A stretch of 8,299 nt of DNA from positions 1 through 8,299 of the forward strand of contig JAISRG010000075.1 in the NCBI GenBank assembly GCA_031273725.1, written 5' to 3'. This document shows positions 1 through 6,199 of the stretch, in pieces. Each line of letters starts with the position of its first letter. Position 1 is the stretch's first letter. Both the position numbers and the translations under genes were made by a program. This stretch comes from Puniceicoccales bacterium (GTDB taxonomy: Bacteria > Verrucomicrobiota > Verrucomicrobiia > Opitutales > JAIRKQ01). Below the pieces are notes generated by a model. That model made no database searches, had not been told where the DNA came from, and saw only the letters and a list, made by a program, of their open reading frames with translations.

Positions 1-222
1 TTCCACCTCTCTTTGAGTTAATATTTTCGGACAAAATAGCTTCTTCTTTTCTAGTTCGCTATCGTAGGAATTGTACACGGCTTCTTTGCTGTATGGGCAT
101 TGAAGTTTGATTACAACAATACGCCTATTTGATTTTTCGAAAACGTGCACTTCATGGCCTTCCCTCCTTAGGAGTGCTACATAGTAATCGCCAGGAACAC
201 AAGTTATCTGATTTGTATACAT
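1..222 (-). CDS. Unrecognised small protein, copy 1 of a duplicated family (3' end beyond window)
   Basis: I do not recognise this family. Reading leftward from an ATG at 222, the frame stays open for 74 codons to the window edge, so the C-terminus is missing. It aligns without gaps to the product of the gene at 713-961, with 43 of 74 residues identical by eye. Shared blocks include TNQIT near the N-terminus, EVHVFEK at about residues 24-30, RRIV at 33-36 and YDSELEK at 53-59. There is no signal peptide or membrane segment; the protein is small, charged and probably cytosolic. No clear Shine-Dalgarno precedes the ATG, only an A-rich run. An ungapped alignment with many substitutions in an intact frame argues that both copies have been under protein-level selection. 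Function is unknown; a duplicated immunity or antitoxin-like protein is possible but unsupported. Confidence 0.6.
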   Translation of the reverse strand, partial: MYTNQITCVPGDYYVALLRREGHEVHVFEKSNRRIVVIKLQCPYSKEAVYNSYDSELEKKKLFCPKILTQREVE

Positions 223-495
223 ATTTTTTTTTAAAAAGTTTAAACGTGTCGAACCAGACATATTTTTCAAACTCGCTTAACGTGTCCTCGCGACATATAT
301 GAATTGGATGTTTTTTATCGAATACGACATGTAAATAAATTGACCATAACAATTGTCTACATTACAAATCAAGCCATGCTCGATAATTTATCCTAAAAAC
401 TGGAAGCTATAGAAATTTGATTTGAGATCAAAGTCAACAAAAATTTACTAAAATTTAACTTTTTTGATAAAAATTTTCACAAAATCACAACATTT
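1..495. repeat. Direct duplication, copy 1 (cut by the window edge)
   Basis: Matches 740-1129 in the same orientation, offset 739 in the coding part. It contains the first small gene (1-222) and its upstream leader. From about 233 to 332 the two copies differ at only about three positions, although the adjacent coding parts differ much more. A block of roughly 95 bases (about 335-428) is present here and absent from copy 2, after which similarity resumes (about 429-495). The leader contains an open minus-strand frame with the core peptide KKHPIHICRED at about 280-312. Here it runs past the downstream gene's start in another frame and ends at 152. Apart from this the stretch from 223 to 525 shows no convincing gene. 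Confidence 0.75.
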
Positions 496-525
496 TGTCT
501 GAAATGATTAAAATACACTACGCGA

Positions 526-606
526 ATGGCGAAACAAAGAGACGAAAAAATCTTAGGTGATAAGTATGAAAACTTAAACCCTAAGACTGGTAAAGTTGTC
601 TGTTAA
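526..606 (+). CDS. Possible 26-codon open frame (weak)
   Basis: An ATG at 526 opens a 26-residue frame ending in TAA, reading MAKQRDEKILG... and ending NPKTGKVVC. It is hydrophilic, has no recognisable domain and has no Shine-Dalgarno. The only support is its position: a plus-strand hairpin terminator follows about 40 bases downstream and has no other obvious upstream gene. It may instead be the remnant of a longer gene, or chance. The rest of 496-712 shows only this frame and the terminator. Confidence 0.15.
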   Translation: MAKQRDEKILGDKYENLNPKTGKVVC

Positions 607-646
607 AAAGATGATTGAAGCAAAAATTTAAACATGCTCAATGTTT

Positions 647-684
647 CCGAATCCTTGATTATAACAAGATTTGATTCGGTTTTC
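647..684 (+). terminator. Rho-independent terminator, plus strand
   Basis: CCGAATC (647-653) pairs with GATTCGG (673-679). Inside it CTTG (654-657) pairs with CAAG (665-668). TTTT follows directly, with further T-rich sequence to about 698. The T tract lies on the plus side only, so the hairpin terminates rightward transcription. It sits between the two duplicated minus-strand genes, where no clear plus-strand gene is visible. Confidence 0.6.
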
Positions 685-712
685 TGTATTTTTATTTTAA
701 GTTTCGCGTTTT

Positions 713-961
713 CTACTTTGCGTATTCCTCTTTGAGAGCTTCCACGTCCCTTGGAGTTAATGTTCTTATAAAAAACAGCCCCATCTTTTCTAGTTCACTA
801 TCGTAGGCGTCGTATACGGTTTTCCCGTGGTCTGGGTATGGAAATTTGATTGCCACAATTCGCCTACCTGGTTTTTCGAAAACGTGCACTTCATAGCCTT
901 TCTCCCTTAAGCCTTCTACATAGCGATCGCTAGGAATCCATGTTATCTGATTTGTATCCAT
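713..961 (-). CDS. Unrecognised small protein, copy 2 of a duplicated family (82 aa)
   Basis: Complete 82-codon gene from ATG (959-961) to TAG (713-715). I do not recognise the family. The protein is charged and lacks a signal peptide or membrane segment; it contains EVHVFEK (24-30), RRIVAIKF (33-40) and YDSELEK (53-59), and ends in a charged helix-like tail (RDVEALKEEYAK). It is about 58% identical to the partial copy at 1-222, with no gaps across 74 residues. The start is favoured because similarity to copy 1 as protein begins at this Met. An upstream 54-codon frame (968-1132) ends six bases before this ATG in the same phase, so coupled translation is possible. No Shine-Dalgarno is visible. 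Function unknown. Confidence 0.6.
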   Translation of the reverse strand: MDTNQITWIPSDRYVEGLREKGYEVHVFEKPGRRIVAIKFPYPDHGKTVYDAYDSELEKMGLFFIRTLTPRDVEALKEEYAK

Positions 962-1129
962 ATTTTTTCAAAAAAGTTTAAACGTGTCGACCCAGACATA
1001 TTTTTCAAATTCGCTTAACATGTCCTCGCGACATATATGAATTGGATGTTTTTTATCGAATGTGAAGTCAACAAAAATTTGCCGAAAATTAACTTTTTTG
1101 ATAGAAATTTTCACAAAATCACAACATTT
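740..1129. repeat. Direct duplication, copy 2
   Basis: Same orientation as copy 1 (1-495) and lacking its ~95-base block. The leader (about 971-1071) is nearly identical to copy 1 and continues into an AT-rich part (about 1063-1129) that is also similar. The coding parts are much more diverged. Right of 1129 the two copies stop resembling each other, which marks the duplication boundary. Confidence 0.75.
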
Positions 1130-1132
1130 CAT
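968..1132 (-). CDS. Possible small protein (54 aa) in the conserved leader
   Basis: An ATG at 1130-1132 opens a 54-residue frame ending in TGA at 968-970, six bases before the ATG of the 82-aa gene and in the same reading phase. Its C-terminal half (FDKKHPIHICRED, then LSEFEKYVW) is also open in the duplicate copy, where the N-terminal part differs because of the ~95-base block. The sequence is conserved between copies almost base for base, so conservation alone cannot separate a coding from a regulatory role. It could be a leader peptide, a small partner of the downstream protein, or the detached N-terminal part of a longer ancestral protein. Confidence 0.3.
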   Translation of the reverse strand: MKCCDFVKISIKKVNFRQIFVDFTFDKKHPIHICREDMLSEFEKYVWVDTFKLF

Positions 1133-1236
1133 GGTTCATAGGGCTAATACTTTACATTGATGGCCATAAAAATCGGCGAGTTCACAATTTATTGACATTT
1201 GCGCCACAAACTTTTACCTCCGATTTACAAATATTT

Positions 1237-1776
1237 ATGAAAAATAAGAAACACAAATCGGCGATTACACAAATTTTCATATGGATCTCGCTATTCGTTT
1301 TGTACTGTGCTAATGTTGAAGCCGCCAGGGAAGAAAAAATTAATAAAATTGAAGTGTTTGTTTCTGCCTACTGCTACAGACTAAATCAAAAACGAGGACC
1401 AGAAATATTACTTTTAAAAAGGGCCCCTCACAGGGAATTATATCCCAATGTTTGGGAGTGCTGTGGTGGATCAGTCCGAGACAATGAAAGCTTTGAAAGT
1501 GCGGCAGAAAGACAATTACTCGAAGAAGCTGGAATAACAGCAACGAGATGGAAAGTGTTAGAATGTTTTAAGGTAAATGTTAGTCCTGGGACCATAGCCC
1601 CGGGTCTTATTTTTACATGTAAGGCTGATCAAAATGCGAAAGTAAAAATTGATCCTCGGGAGCACATGGATTTTCGTTGGGCGACCATAGACGACATTGA
1701 TAATTTACAACTGATCGACCAACAAATGCGCCAATCAATTGTGAAATTGCTTTTGATTCAAGATAAAAGACTTTAG
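1237..1776 (+). CDS. Nudix hydrolase-like protein with N-terminal signal peptide (179 aa)
   Basis: Nudix-domain proteins hydrolyse nucleoside diphosphates linked to another group; the substrate cannot be told here. The Nudix box is visible at residues 78-100 (from the ATG at 1237) in the G-x5-E-x7-R-x-U-x-EE-x-G-U layout: G78, E84, R92, E96, E97, G99. The usual Glu after the Arg is Gln (Q93). Upstream lies the typical lead-in LYPNVWECCGG. The N-terminus looks like a signal peptide: MKNKKHKS, then a hydrophobic core (IFIWISLFVLYC) and a possible cut after NVEA. An upstream in-frame TTG at 1192 would add 15 residues, but it coincides with a TTGACA hexamer better read as a promoter -35, and it would bury the signal peptide, so I chose the ATG. 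No clear -10 or Shine-Dalgarno was found. The intergenic stretch 1133-1236 shows nothing else. Confidence 0.75.
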   Translation: MKNKKHKSAITQIFIWISLFVLYCANVEAAREEKINKIEVFVSAYCYRLNQKRGPEILLLKRAPHRELYPNVWECCGGSVRDNESFESAAERQLLEEAGITATRWKVLECFKVNVSPGTIAPGLIFTCKADQNAKVKIDPREHMDFRWATIDDIDNLQLIDQQMRQSIVKLLLIQDKRL

Positions 1777-1829
1777 GCAATTACCTTTTAGCAAATTTCT
1801 TTAAGAATGTGGGAACAGACAAAGGAACC

Positions 1830-1866
1830 GGCCCCTATGCATTTCAAAATGCCGGGGCTTCTTTTC
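1830..1866. terminator. Hairpin terminator between convergent genes
   Basis: GCCCC (1831-1835) pairs with GGGGC (1854-1858). An inner GCATTT (1839-1844) pairs with AAATGC (1847-1852), with only a small bulge between the two stems. TTCTTTT (1859-1865) follows on the plus strand, making a good terminator for the Nudix gene. On the minus strand the same hairpin lies directly after the sctP stop but has a weaker T tract, so it may also end the T3SS operon. Confidence 0.6.
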
Positions 1867-2960
1867 TATTGTGAATCTTTTTCATCTTCCTGTTGCTGCT
1901 GATTTCCGAACCTGTTCCTAGAGCGGCCATCATTGTTCTGGTTATCACTTGCGCTTTGCTGCTCAATTTCAATTTCAACATGATTTATATCCCTAAGATT
2001 GTTCTGCAACTGCCGCATCAAACTATCGCTATTTTCTCGTAAAAAATTTACAGAATCACTGGCCCCACTAAAAAAAACAACACTTAATGATTTCCCTTCT
2101 TTTGAAATTGAAACATCTGTATCTTTCAAAATGCCATCTTGCAATGTAATTCTTACTTCCTGTTTGGCATTTAGAGCCTCATTGGTAGCTATGATTTTCT
2201 CTGCAACTTGGACCGCTATACTTTTTATAGCCTGTGCCGATTCATTAGCCGCTGGATCAATGTGTTGCAACTGAAGGTTGTCTAAAATTTTTGCTCCGCT
2301 TATGGCAGATGTATCCTTTATTTCCGCAGGATCCCGTAGGTCGACATCTTTCATATCTCGTAGGGAACCTTGCCTTTGCGATTTTGTGGATTCAATGGCT
2401 TGCGCATTTGGATTCATACCGCGCGTCCCAACAACACCCGTTTTCTGTGATCCAACAAAAGAATCTCTTGAATCGCTTTGATTTTGATCTGCTCTTGGGA
2501 AATCACCAGTTCTTTGCGAATCACCCGTTTTCTGAGGTCCAGCAAAGGAATCTCTTTGATTTTGATCTGCTCTTTGCGAATCACCCGTTCCTTGCGAGTT
2601 ACCCATTTTCTGAAATCCAACAAAAGAATCTCTTGAATTTCTTTGATTTTGATCTGCTCTTGGGAAATCACCCGTTTTCTGAAGTCCAGCAAAGGAATCT
2701 CTTTGATTTTGATCCGATTTCGAAAAAGTTCCTGGGCGATTATGTTCCCCACCACCAAATCTAAGGTCCTCGGAACCATTTCCATTTTTGATATTCGTGT
2801 CTTTCATAAGTTTTTCTGCAAAAGATGATACATCCCGTGGATCCGCTTTCTGCATTGCTTCATTGCTTAATTCAGCGATTTCTTTTTTGGAAAAAGCATC
2901 ATTTTCCAATGAATCCCTGCTTCCTTTTTCCATGGATTGATGTTTGATTTTATCTGTCAT
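1866..2960 (-). CDS. sctP: T3SS needle-length ruler / substrate-switch protein SctP (364 aa)
   Basis: SctP (YscP, FliK-like) is exported during assembly, measures needle length and switches SctU from early to late substrates. The family is recognised from three things. It has a long hydrophilic Q/S/D-rich N-terminal part. It has a compact C-terminal domain at about residues 245-335 in FliK-C/T3S4 style (EVRITLQDG, then alternating strands, LRENSDSLMRQL helix, VEIEIEQQ). It lies directly after sctN and sctO. Residues about 83-176 are an internal repeat with DQNQ at 83, 103, 132 and 158. A Q/N-rich acidic tail follows the domain. It starts 19 bases after the sctO stop with only a weak GGAA upstream, and the frame is intact. 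Sequence conservation in this family is low, so the call rests on architecture and order together. Confidence 0.8.
   Translation of the reverse strand: MTDKIKHQSMEKGSRDSLENDAFSKKEIAELSNEAMQKADPRDVSSFAEKLMKDTNIKNGNGSEDLRFGGGEHNRPGTFSKSDQNQRDSFAGLQKTGDFPRADQNQRNSRDSFVGFQKMGNSQGTGDSQRADQNQRDSFAGPQKTGDSQRTGDFPRADQNQSDSRDSFVGSQKTGVVGTRGMNPNAQAIESTKSQRQGSLRDMKDVDLRDPAEIKDTSAISGAKILDNLQLQHIDPAANESAQAIKSIAVQVAEKIIATNEALNAKQEVRITLQDGILKDTDVSISKEGKSLSVVFFSGASDSVNFLRENSDSLMRQLQNNLRDINHVEIEIEQQSASDNQNNDGRSRNRFGNQQQQEDEKDSQ
2451..2720 (-). repeat. In-frame tandem repeat inside sctP
   Basis: Two long repeat units of about 55 codons occur: near-identical DNA recurs 165 bases apart (2451 and 2616). The second unit lacks an 18-base segment, so the inner landmark recurs at 147 bases (2538 and 2685). 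Each unit is itself made of two related halves built around DQNQ...DSFxGxQK. All length differences are multiples of three, so the frame survives. In a ruler protein such repeats change the measured length. Confidence 0.85.
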
Positions 2961-2979
2961 AAATATTCCATTCTAAAAC

Positions 2980-3459
2980 TTATTCTTCTTGTCCTTTTTT
3001 CTTGGCAAATTCTTCTAGTTCCTTGTCAGCGACAAGTTCTTCTTCTTTCGTTGCTTCTTTTATCCATTCTTCCTTATGTGATTTTATCTTTTCTACATTT
3101 TTATTGGCCTCTTGTAAAGCTTCTCTTTTTTCCTCCAAATTTTTTTCGGCCTTAACCAAATTATCTTTTGCTGTTGCTAGGTTCTGTTCATGTGTTATCA
3201 ATTTACTTTTTAAAATTTTTATGGCATAATGCAAGGCATCAACGGCTTCTTTTTTAATTTTCTGCATCATTACTTTCTTGTACAACCGTTCGGACTCCTT
3301 TTCTATAAAAACTTTAAACTCCTCCAGCGTTCTTTTTGCATTCTCTACGTTTTCCTTTGCTTCCTCGACTAGCCTTTGCGCTTGCTTTAGATTCTTTTCG
3401 GCAGTATCCTTACGCAAGTTCCTAACCCGCAGCATTTCCTCTAAAATGTACTTCGCCAT
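2980..3459 (-). CDS. sctO: T3SS ATPase central stalk protein SctO (159 aa)
   Basis: SctO (YscO/FliJ-like) is a coiled-coil stalk that sits in the ATPase hexamer pore and links it to the export gate; family members also bind chaperones. The whole protein is Lys/Glu-rich helix with heptad-like spacing and no signal peptide or membrane segment. The length matches the family's usual 150-170 residues. The C-terminal part (SHKEEWIKEATKEEE, residues 127-141) resembles, from memory, the tail of chlamydial CT670. Its ATG overlaps the last base of the sctN stop (TAATG), which suggests translational coupling. It is followed after 19 bases by sctP. Coiled coils can look alike by composition, but the place between sctN and sctP makes the call strong. 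Confidence 0.87.
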   Translation of the reverse strand: MAKYILEEMLRVRNLRKDTAEKNLKQAQRLVEEAKENVENAKRTLEEFKVFIEKESERLYKKVMMQKIKKEAVDALHYAIKILKSKLITHEQNLATAKDNLVKAEKNLEEKREALQEANKNVEKIKSHKEEWIKEATKEEELVADKELEEFAKKKGQEE

Positions 3460-4808
3460 TATAATCCAACAACCTGTGCCATTTTATCTATCGTCGTTTT
3501 AAAATCATCGCGGTCATGTAATCCTTGTCTTAAAAAATTATTCACCGCTTCTATCTTATCAATTGCTTCATCGGTAACCTTATCAGCGCCACGCTTATAT
3601 TCTCCAATCCTCACTAACAATTCGACCTCCTGATATTTTGACAAAATTGTCCTTAACTTTGAAGCAACCTTCCTATGCCGTTCATCGGTTACCTGATTAA
3701 AAACACGACTAACACTCAACAAAACATCTACCGCAGGGTAGTGGTTCATCCCCGCAAGTTTTCTCGATAAAATAATGTGGCCGTCCAATATGGATCTTGT
3801 TTCATCCGCTATTGGTTCCGTCATATCATCACCCTCCACGAGCACGGTATACAGGGCCGTAATTGATCCTTTTTCCGACTGACCTGCCCGTTCCATTAAC
3901 TTTGGCAGCGTTTCGAAAACGGACGGTGGGAATCCACGCCTGGTTGGAGGTTCCCCTGCTGCCAGCCCAATTTCACGTTGCGCACGGGCAAAACGCGTGA
4001 CGGAATCCATCATGAGCAATACTCTCTTTCCCTTATCCCTAAAATATTCGGCTATGGCGGTGGCAACGTAGGCAGCTTTTAAACGTTCCATGGATGACCT
4101 ATCGGAAGTGGAAATGACAAGAACGGATCGCTTTAATCCTTCTTCTCCCAAATCCTTTTCTACAAATTCTCGTACTTCGCGGCCACGTTCCCCGACAAGC
4201 GCAAGAACATTGATTTCGGCTTCGGTGTTTCTAATAATCTGCCCCAGCAGCGTGCTTTTACCACCACCTGCAGCGGCAAAAATTCCCATCCTCTGGCCTT
4301 CACCACATGTCAGGAGACCATCGAGTGCCCGTACACCCAAGGCCAACGGTTTATCGATCGGGTTTCTCAGCATCGAGTTTGGCGGATCGCTGTAAACCGG
4401 ATAAAAATCTGTGGTCTCGAGGGGTCCTTTTTTATCTCCGTCGATGGGACGGCCCAAACCATCGATTACCCGTCCGAGAAGATTATCTCCCACGGGGACC
4501 ATGTGGACTTTGCCAGTTGGAATCACCTCCGTGGTTGATGAAACTCCACGAATATCTCCGATTGGGGTTAAAATTGTCGCCTGCTGGGAAAATCCTACCA
4601 CTTCGGCCATCAGTTCCGCTTCTTCCCAGGGATTTTTCAAAACACACAACTCTCCTATTTTGACACCGGGTACGGATGCTTTTATGATCGTACCAACAAC
4701 CTGAATGACCTTCCCCTTAACTTGGACAAGGGAAGAATCTTCTATCTCTTGCTCAAGATGCTCCGTTATGTATCCAAAAGGATTATAATTGTCCTGTTCA
4801 TTATCCAT
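3459..4808 (-). CDS. sctN: T3SS ATPase SctN (449 aa)
   Basis: SctN is the FliI/F1-beta-like hexameric ATPase at the cytoplasmic base of the injectisome; it strips chaperones and unfolds substrates. Visible landmarks are a beta-barrel start with VGTIIKA and the GRVIDGLGRPID segment at 112-124. The Walker A loop AAAGGGKST (178-186) carries K184. GERGREV (206-212) carries the catalytic Glu E207. Walker B RVLLMMDS (262-269) carries D268. AGEPPTRRGFPPSVF lies at 284-298, and LSVSRV (364-369) carries the likely arginine finger R368. The length is normal for the family. The V/T3SS-type switch region VEGDDMTEPIADE (324-336) separates it from F1 subunits; operon partners separate it from flagellar FliI. 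It starts two bases after the sctL stop and overlaps sctO by one base. The frame is intact, unlike the three genes upstream. Confidence 0.96.
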   Translation of the reverse strand: MDNEQDNYNPFGYITEHLEQEIEDSSLVQVKGKVIQVVGTIIKASVPGVKIGELCVLKNPWEEAELMAEVVGFSQQATILTPIGDIRGVSSTTEVIPTGKVHMVPVGDNLLGRVIDGLGRPIDGDKKGPLETTDFYPVYSDPPNSMLRNPIDKPLALGVRALDGLLTCGEGQRMGIFAAAGGGKSTLLGQIIRNTEAEINVLALVGERGREVREFVEKDLGEEGLKRSVLVISTSDRSSMERLKAAYVATAIAEYFRDKGKRVLLMMDSVTRFARAQREIGLAAGEPPTRRGFPPSVFETLPKLMERAGQSEKGSITALYTVLVEGDDMTEPIADETRSILDGHIILSRKLAGMNHYPAVDVLLSVSRVFNQVTDERHRKVASKLRTILSKYQEVELLVRIGEYKRGADKVTDEAIDKIEAVNNFLRQGLHDRDDFKTTIDKMAQVVGL

Positions 4809-4810
4809 AA

Positions 4811-5528
4811 CTATCGTGATTTCGCTTTCGACAAGGCATTTTCTATCGCAGCTAATTGGACGGGAATGCTTGCATCTATTACTCCCAGCTCAGTTTCTAA
4901 AATGCATGAACCCGGCTGCAGATGTGTGTCGGCAAAAATGTCTAAAAATTCTAAAACCGGACTATTCTTGGTTACATCTTGCATCTTGTCACACAATATT
5001 TGTGCTTCTCCGGGAGCAAACTTGAAGGTTGCTTGCTTCTATGTCTTAATTTTTTGCAATGAATGCTTTACCAAGCTGGCAATTAGTTCGGTCTTATCAA
5101 TTTTTCCAATCATCTTTCTCAGGGCAGATTTGACGACTTCGACTCCATCCTTTTCAAGCCTTGAAAAACTGTTCGCGCTCTTCGAAATAAAAGTCATCAA
5201 CTCGTTGGAAATTTCTTGCTTCCCATTCTCAAAGCGTGCGGAATATCTTCATTCCTCTTTTTATTTTTCGTCTGTTTCGCCTATTCAATTATTTCATTGG
5301 CTTTTGCTTCGGCATCCTTGATGATTTGATCGCTTTTTTGATGAACTTCTTGCAAAAGCTCGTCGCATTTTTTTGTGTCGCCGCAAGTGTGTTTTTGCCC
5401 TCTCTGAATTTGGCGTAGGATTTTGCTTTCAGGATTTGTCCTGTTTGCTTCAAATCAAAGCTGCCGATAGAAATTTTGGAAATATTGCCGATTCCCAGAA
5501 AATAATTATCCGTTCTGATTGCAGTCAT
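4811..5528 (-). pseudogene. sctL: Broken T3SS ATPase stator SctL
   Basis: SctL (YscL/FliH-like) dimers tether the SctN ATPase to the sorting platform and restrain it. The C-terminal landmark DTHLQPGSCILETELGVID, then VQLAAIE, is unmistakable for the family and is encoded just before the sctN start. Going upstream the product can be pieced together across frames: an N-terminal part from ATG 5528 (QILKAKSYAKFREG), a coiled part (DELLQEVHQKSDQIIKDAEAKAN), and the C-terminal domain from about ARFENGKQEI onward. Frame changes lie at a T7 run (5368-5374) and near 5244-5252. In-frame TAG stops lie at 5281-5283 and 5039-5041. Joined, about 239 codons remain, a normal family length. The gene therefore cannot give a full protein as written; sequence error is the alternative to decay. 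Confidence 0.85.
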
Positions 5529-5541
5529 TTAATTTTTTCAA

Positions 5542-6199
5542 TCAAAACTCTCTAAGCCCAAGGCATTTATTTACCATGGCTTCGTCACATTTAAGTGGAA
5601 TGTCGAAATGTTCACCGAGCGTTAATTCCAGCTTTTCTATCTCGTCTGGCAATCTGACGAAGGTATTGCTTAATATGCGCTTACCAGAGGAGGAAATGCT
5701 TTCCGTAAGTGGCATTTTTGAATTTTTACTTTTTAGGTCCGGGAGCATTTCCCATAGAATCATTCCCTCTTAATCGTGAATGTATAAATATCTTACCCTA
5801 TGAACTCCGTCAACGCATTCAATTCTTTTTTGCTAATTATTTTTATGATGTCCTTGTGATGAAATATGGCGCCCGTAACGTTCATGGGACGAAGTAAACG
5901 ATCTTTGTTGTCTATTACCAATTTTACAGGCTTTGTAAGAACATCATAGTCAACGGAATCTTTTAATCCCGGTATTTTCAATAGAGTTTTTCGGATATCC
6001 GTCTGGGTCCATCCTGAAGTTAAAAGAATGCTGAAAATATTTGCGTTATCTCCGCTAAAAACTATTTCAAATTCATTGTCCGGAAGATATTTTTCGACGT
6101 TGAAATAGAAATCATATCACCTTTTAAAGTATTGGAAATCGGTCGCGGGGATGCTTTGTAGACTTTCAATTCCTGTGGCGATTTGTAATCCTCACTCAT
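5542..6199 (-). pseudogene. sctK: Broken SctK-like T3SS sorting-platform gene
   Basis: SctK bridges the cytoplasmic SctQ/SctL platform to the base. This gene is assigned by place (between sctJ and sctL) and by joined length, about 219 codons against roughly 210 for YscK; I see no diagnostic motif. Its ATG (6199) overlaps the sctJ stop as ATGA. The reading can be followed through three frames: SEDYKSPQELKVYKAS; then DFYFNVEKYLPDNEFEI to HHKDIIKII; then RIECVDGVHRVRYLYIHD and the end at TGA 5542. Frame changes lie near 6144-6150 (a GGGG run) and at a T6 run (5826-5831). In-frame stops are TGA at 6117-6119 and TAA at 5770-5772. The last part (about 5542-5763) could instead be a separate 73-codon gene, but its phase agrees with the upstream part. 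Confidence 0.6.

Noticed and set aside
280..310. Possible RNA hairpin in the conserved leader (ATGTC / GACAT around GCGAG)
   Set aside because: The stem is short, and the one differing base in copy 1 breaks a pair without compensation, so there is no support for a conserved structure.
152..352. 66-codon minus-strand frame as an independent gene
   Set aside because: Its 3' half overlaps the first small gene in another frame and is not conserved in copy 2; only its leader core is shared, so it is described under the repeat.
1192..1236. TTG start adding 15 residues to the Nudix protein
   Set aside because: The extension precedes a well-formed signal peptide, has no ribosome binding site and overlaps a TTGACA hexamer.
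2451..2720. CRISPR-like array
   Set aside because: The repeats are long, imperfect, coding and in frame, without uniform repeats and unique spacers.
2414..2785. Alternative 123-codon minus-strand frame and 157-codon plus-strand frame within sctP
   Set aside because: The repeat DNA has no stops in these frames because its units are multiples of three; the sctP frame is supported by its C-terminal domain and operon position.
4090..4704. Three plus-strand frames of about 100-118 codons
   Set aside because: They are antisense shadows of the highly conserved sctN gene, with low-complexity products.
4722..5321. Plus-strand open frame of 199 codons
   Set aside because: It lies antisense to sctL and the start of sctN, whose minus-strand product shows clear family motifs; its own product has no recognisable domain and its length reflects the overlapping gene's composition.
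5039..6119. Stop codon reassignment explaining the in-frame stops
   Set aside because: All three stop codons occur within the broken genes, and the intact genes end normally, so no single reassignment would restore the proteins; frame breaks would also remain.
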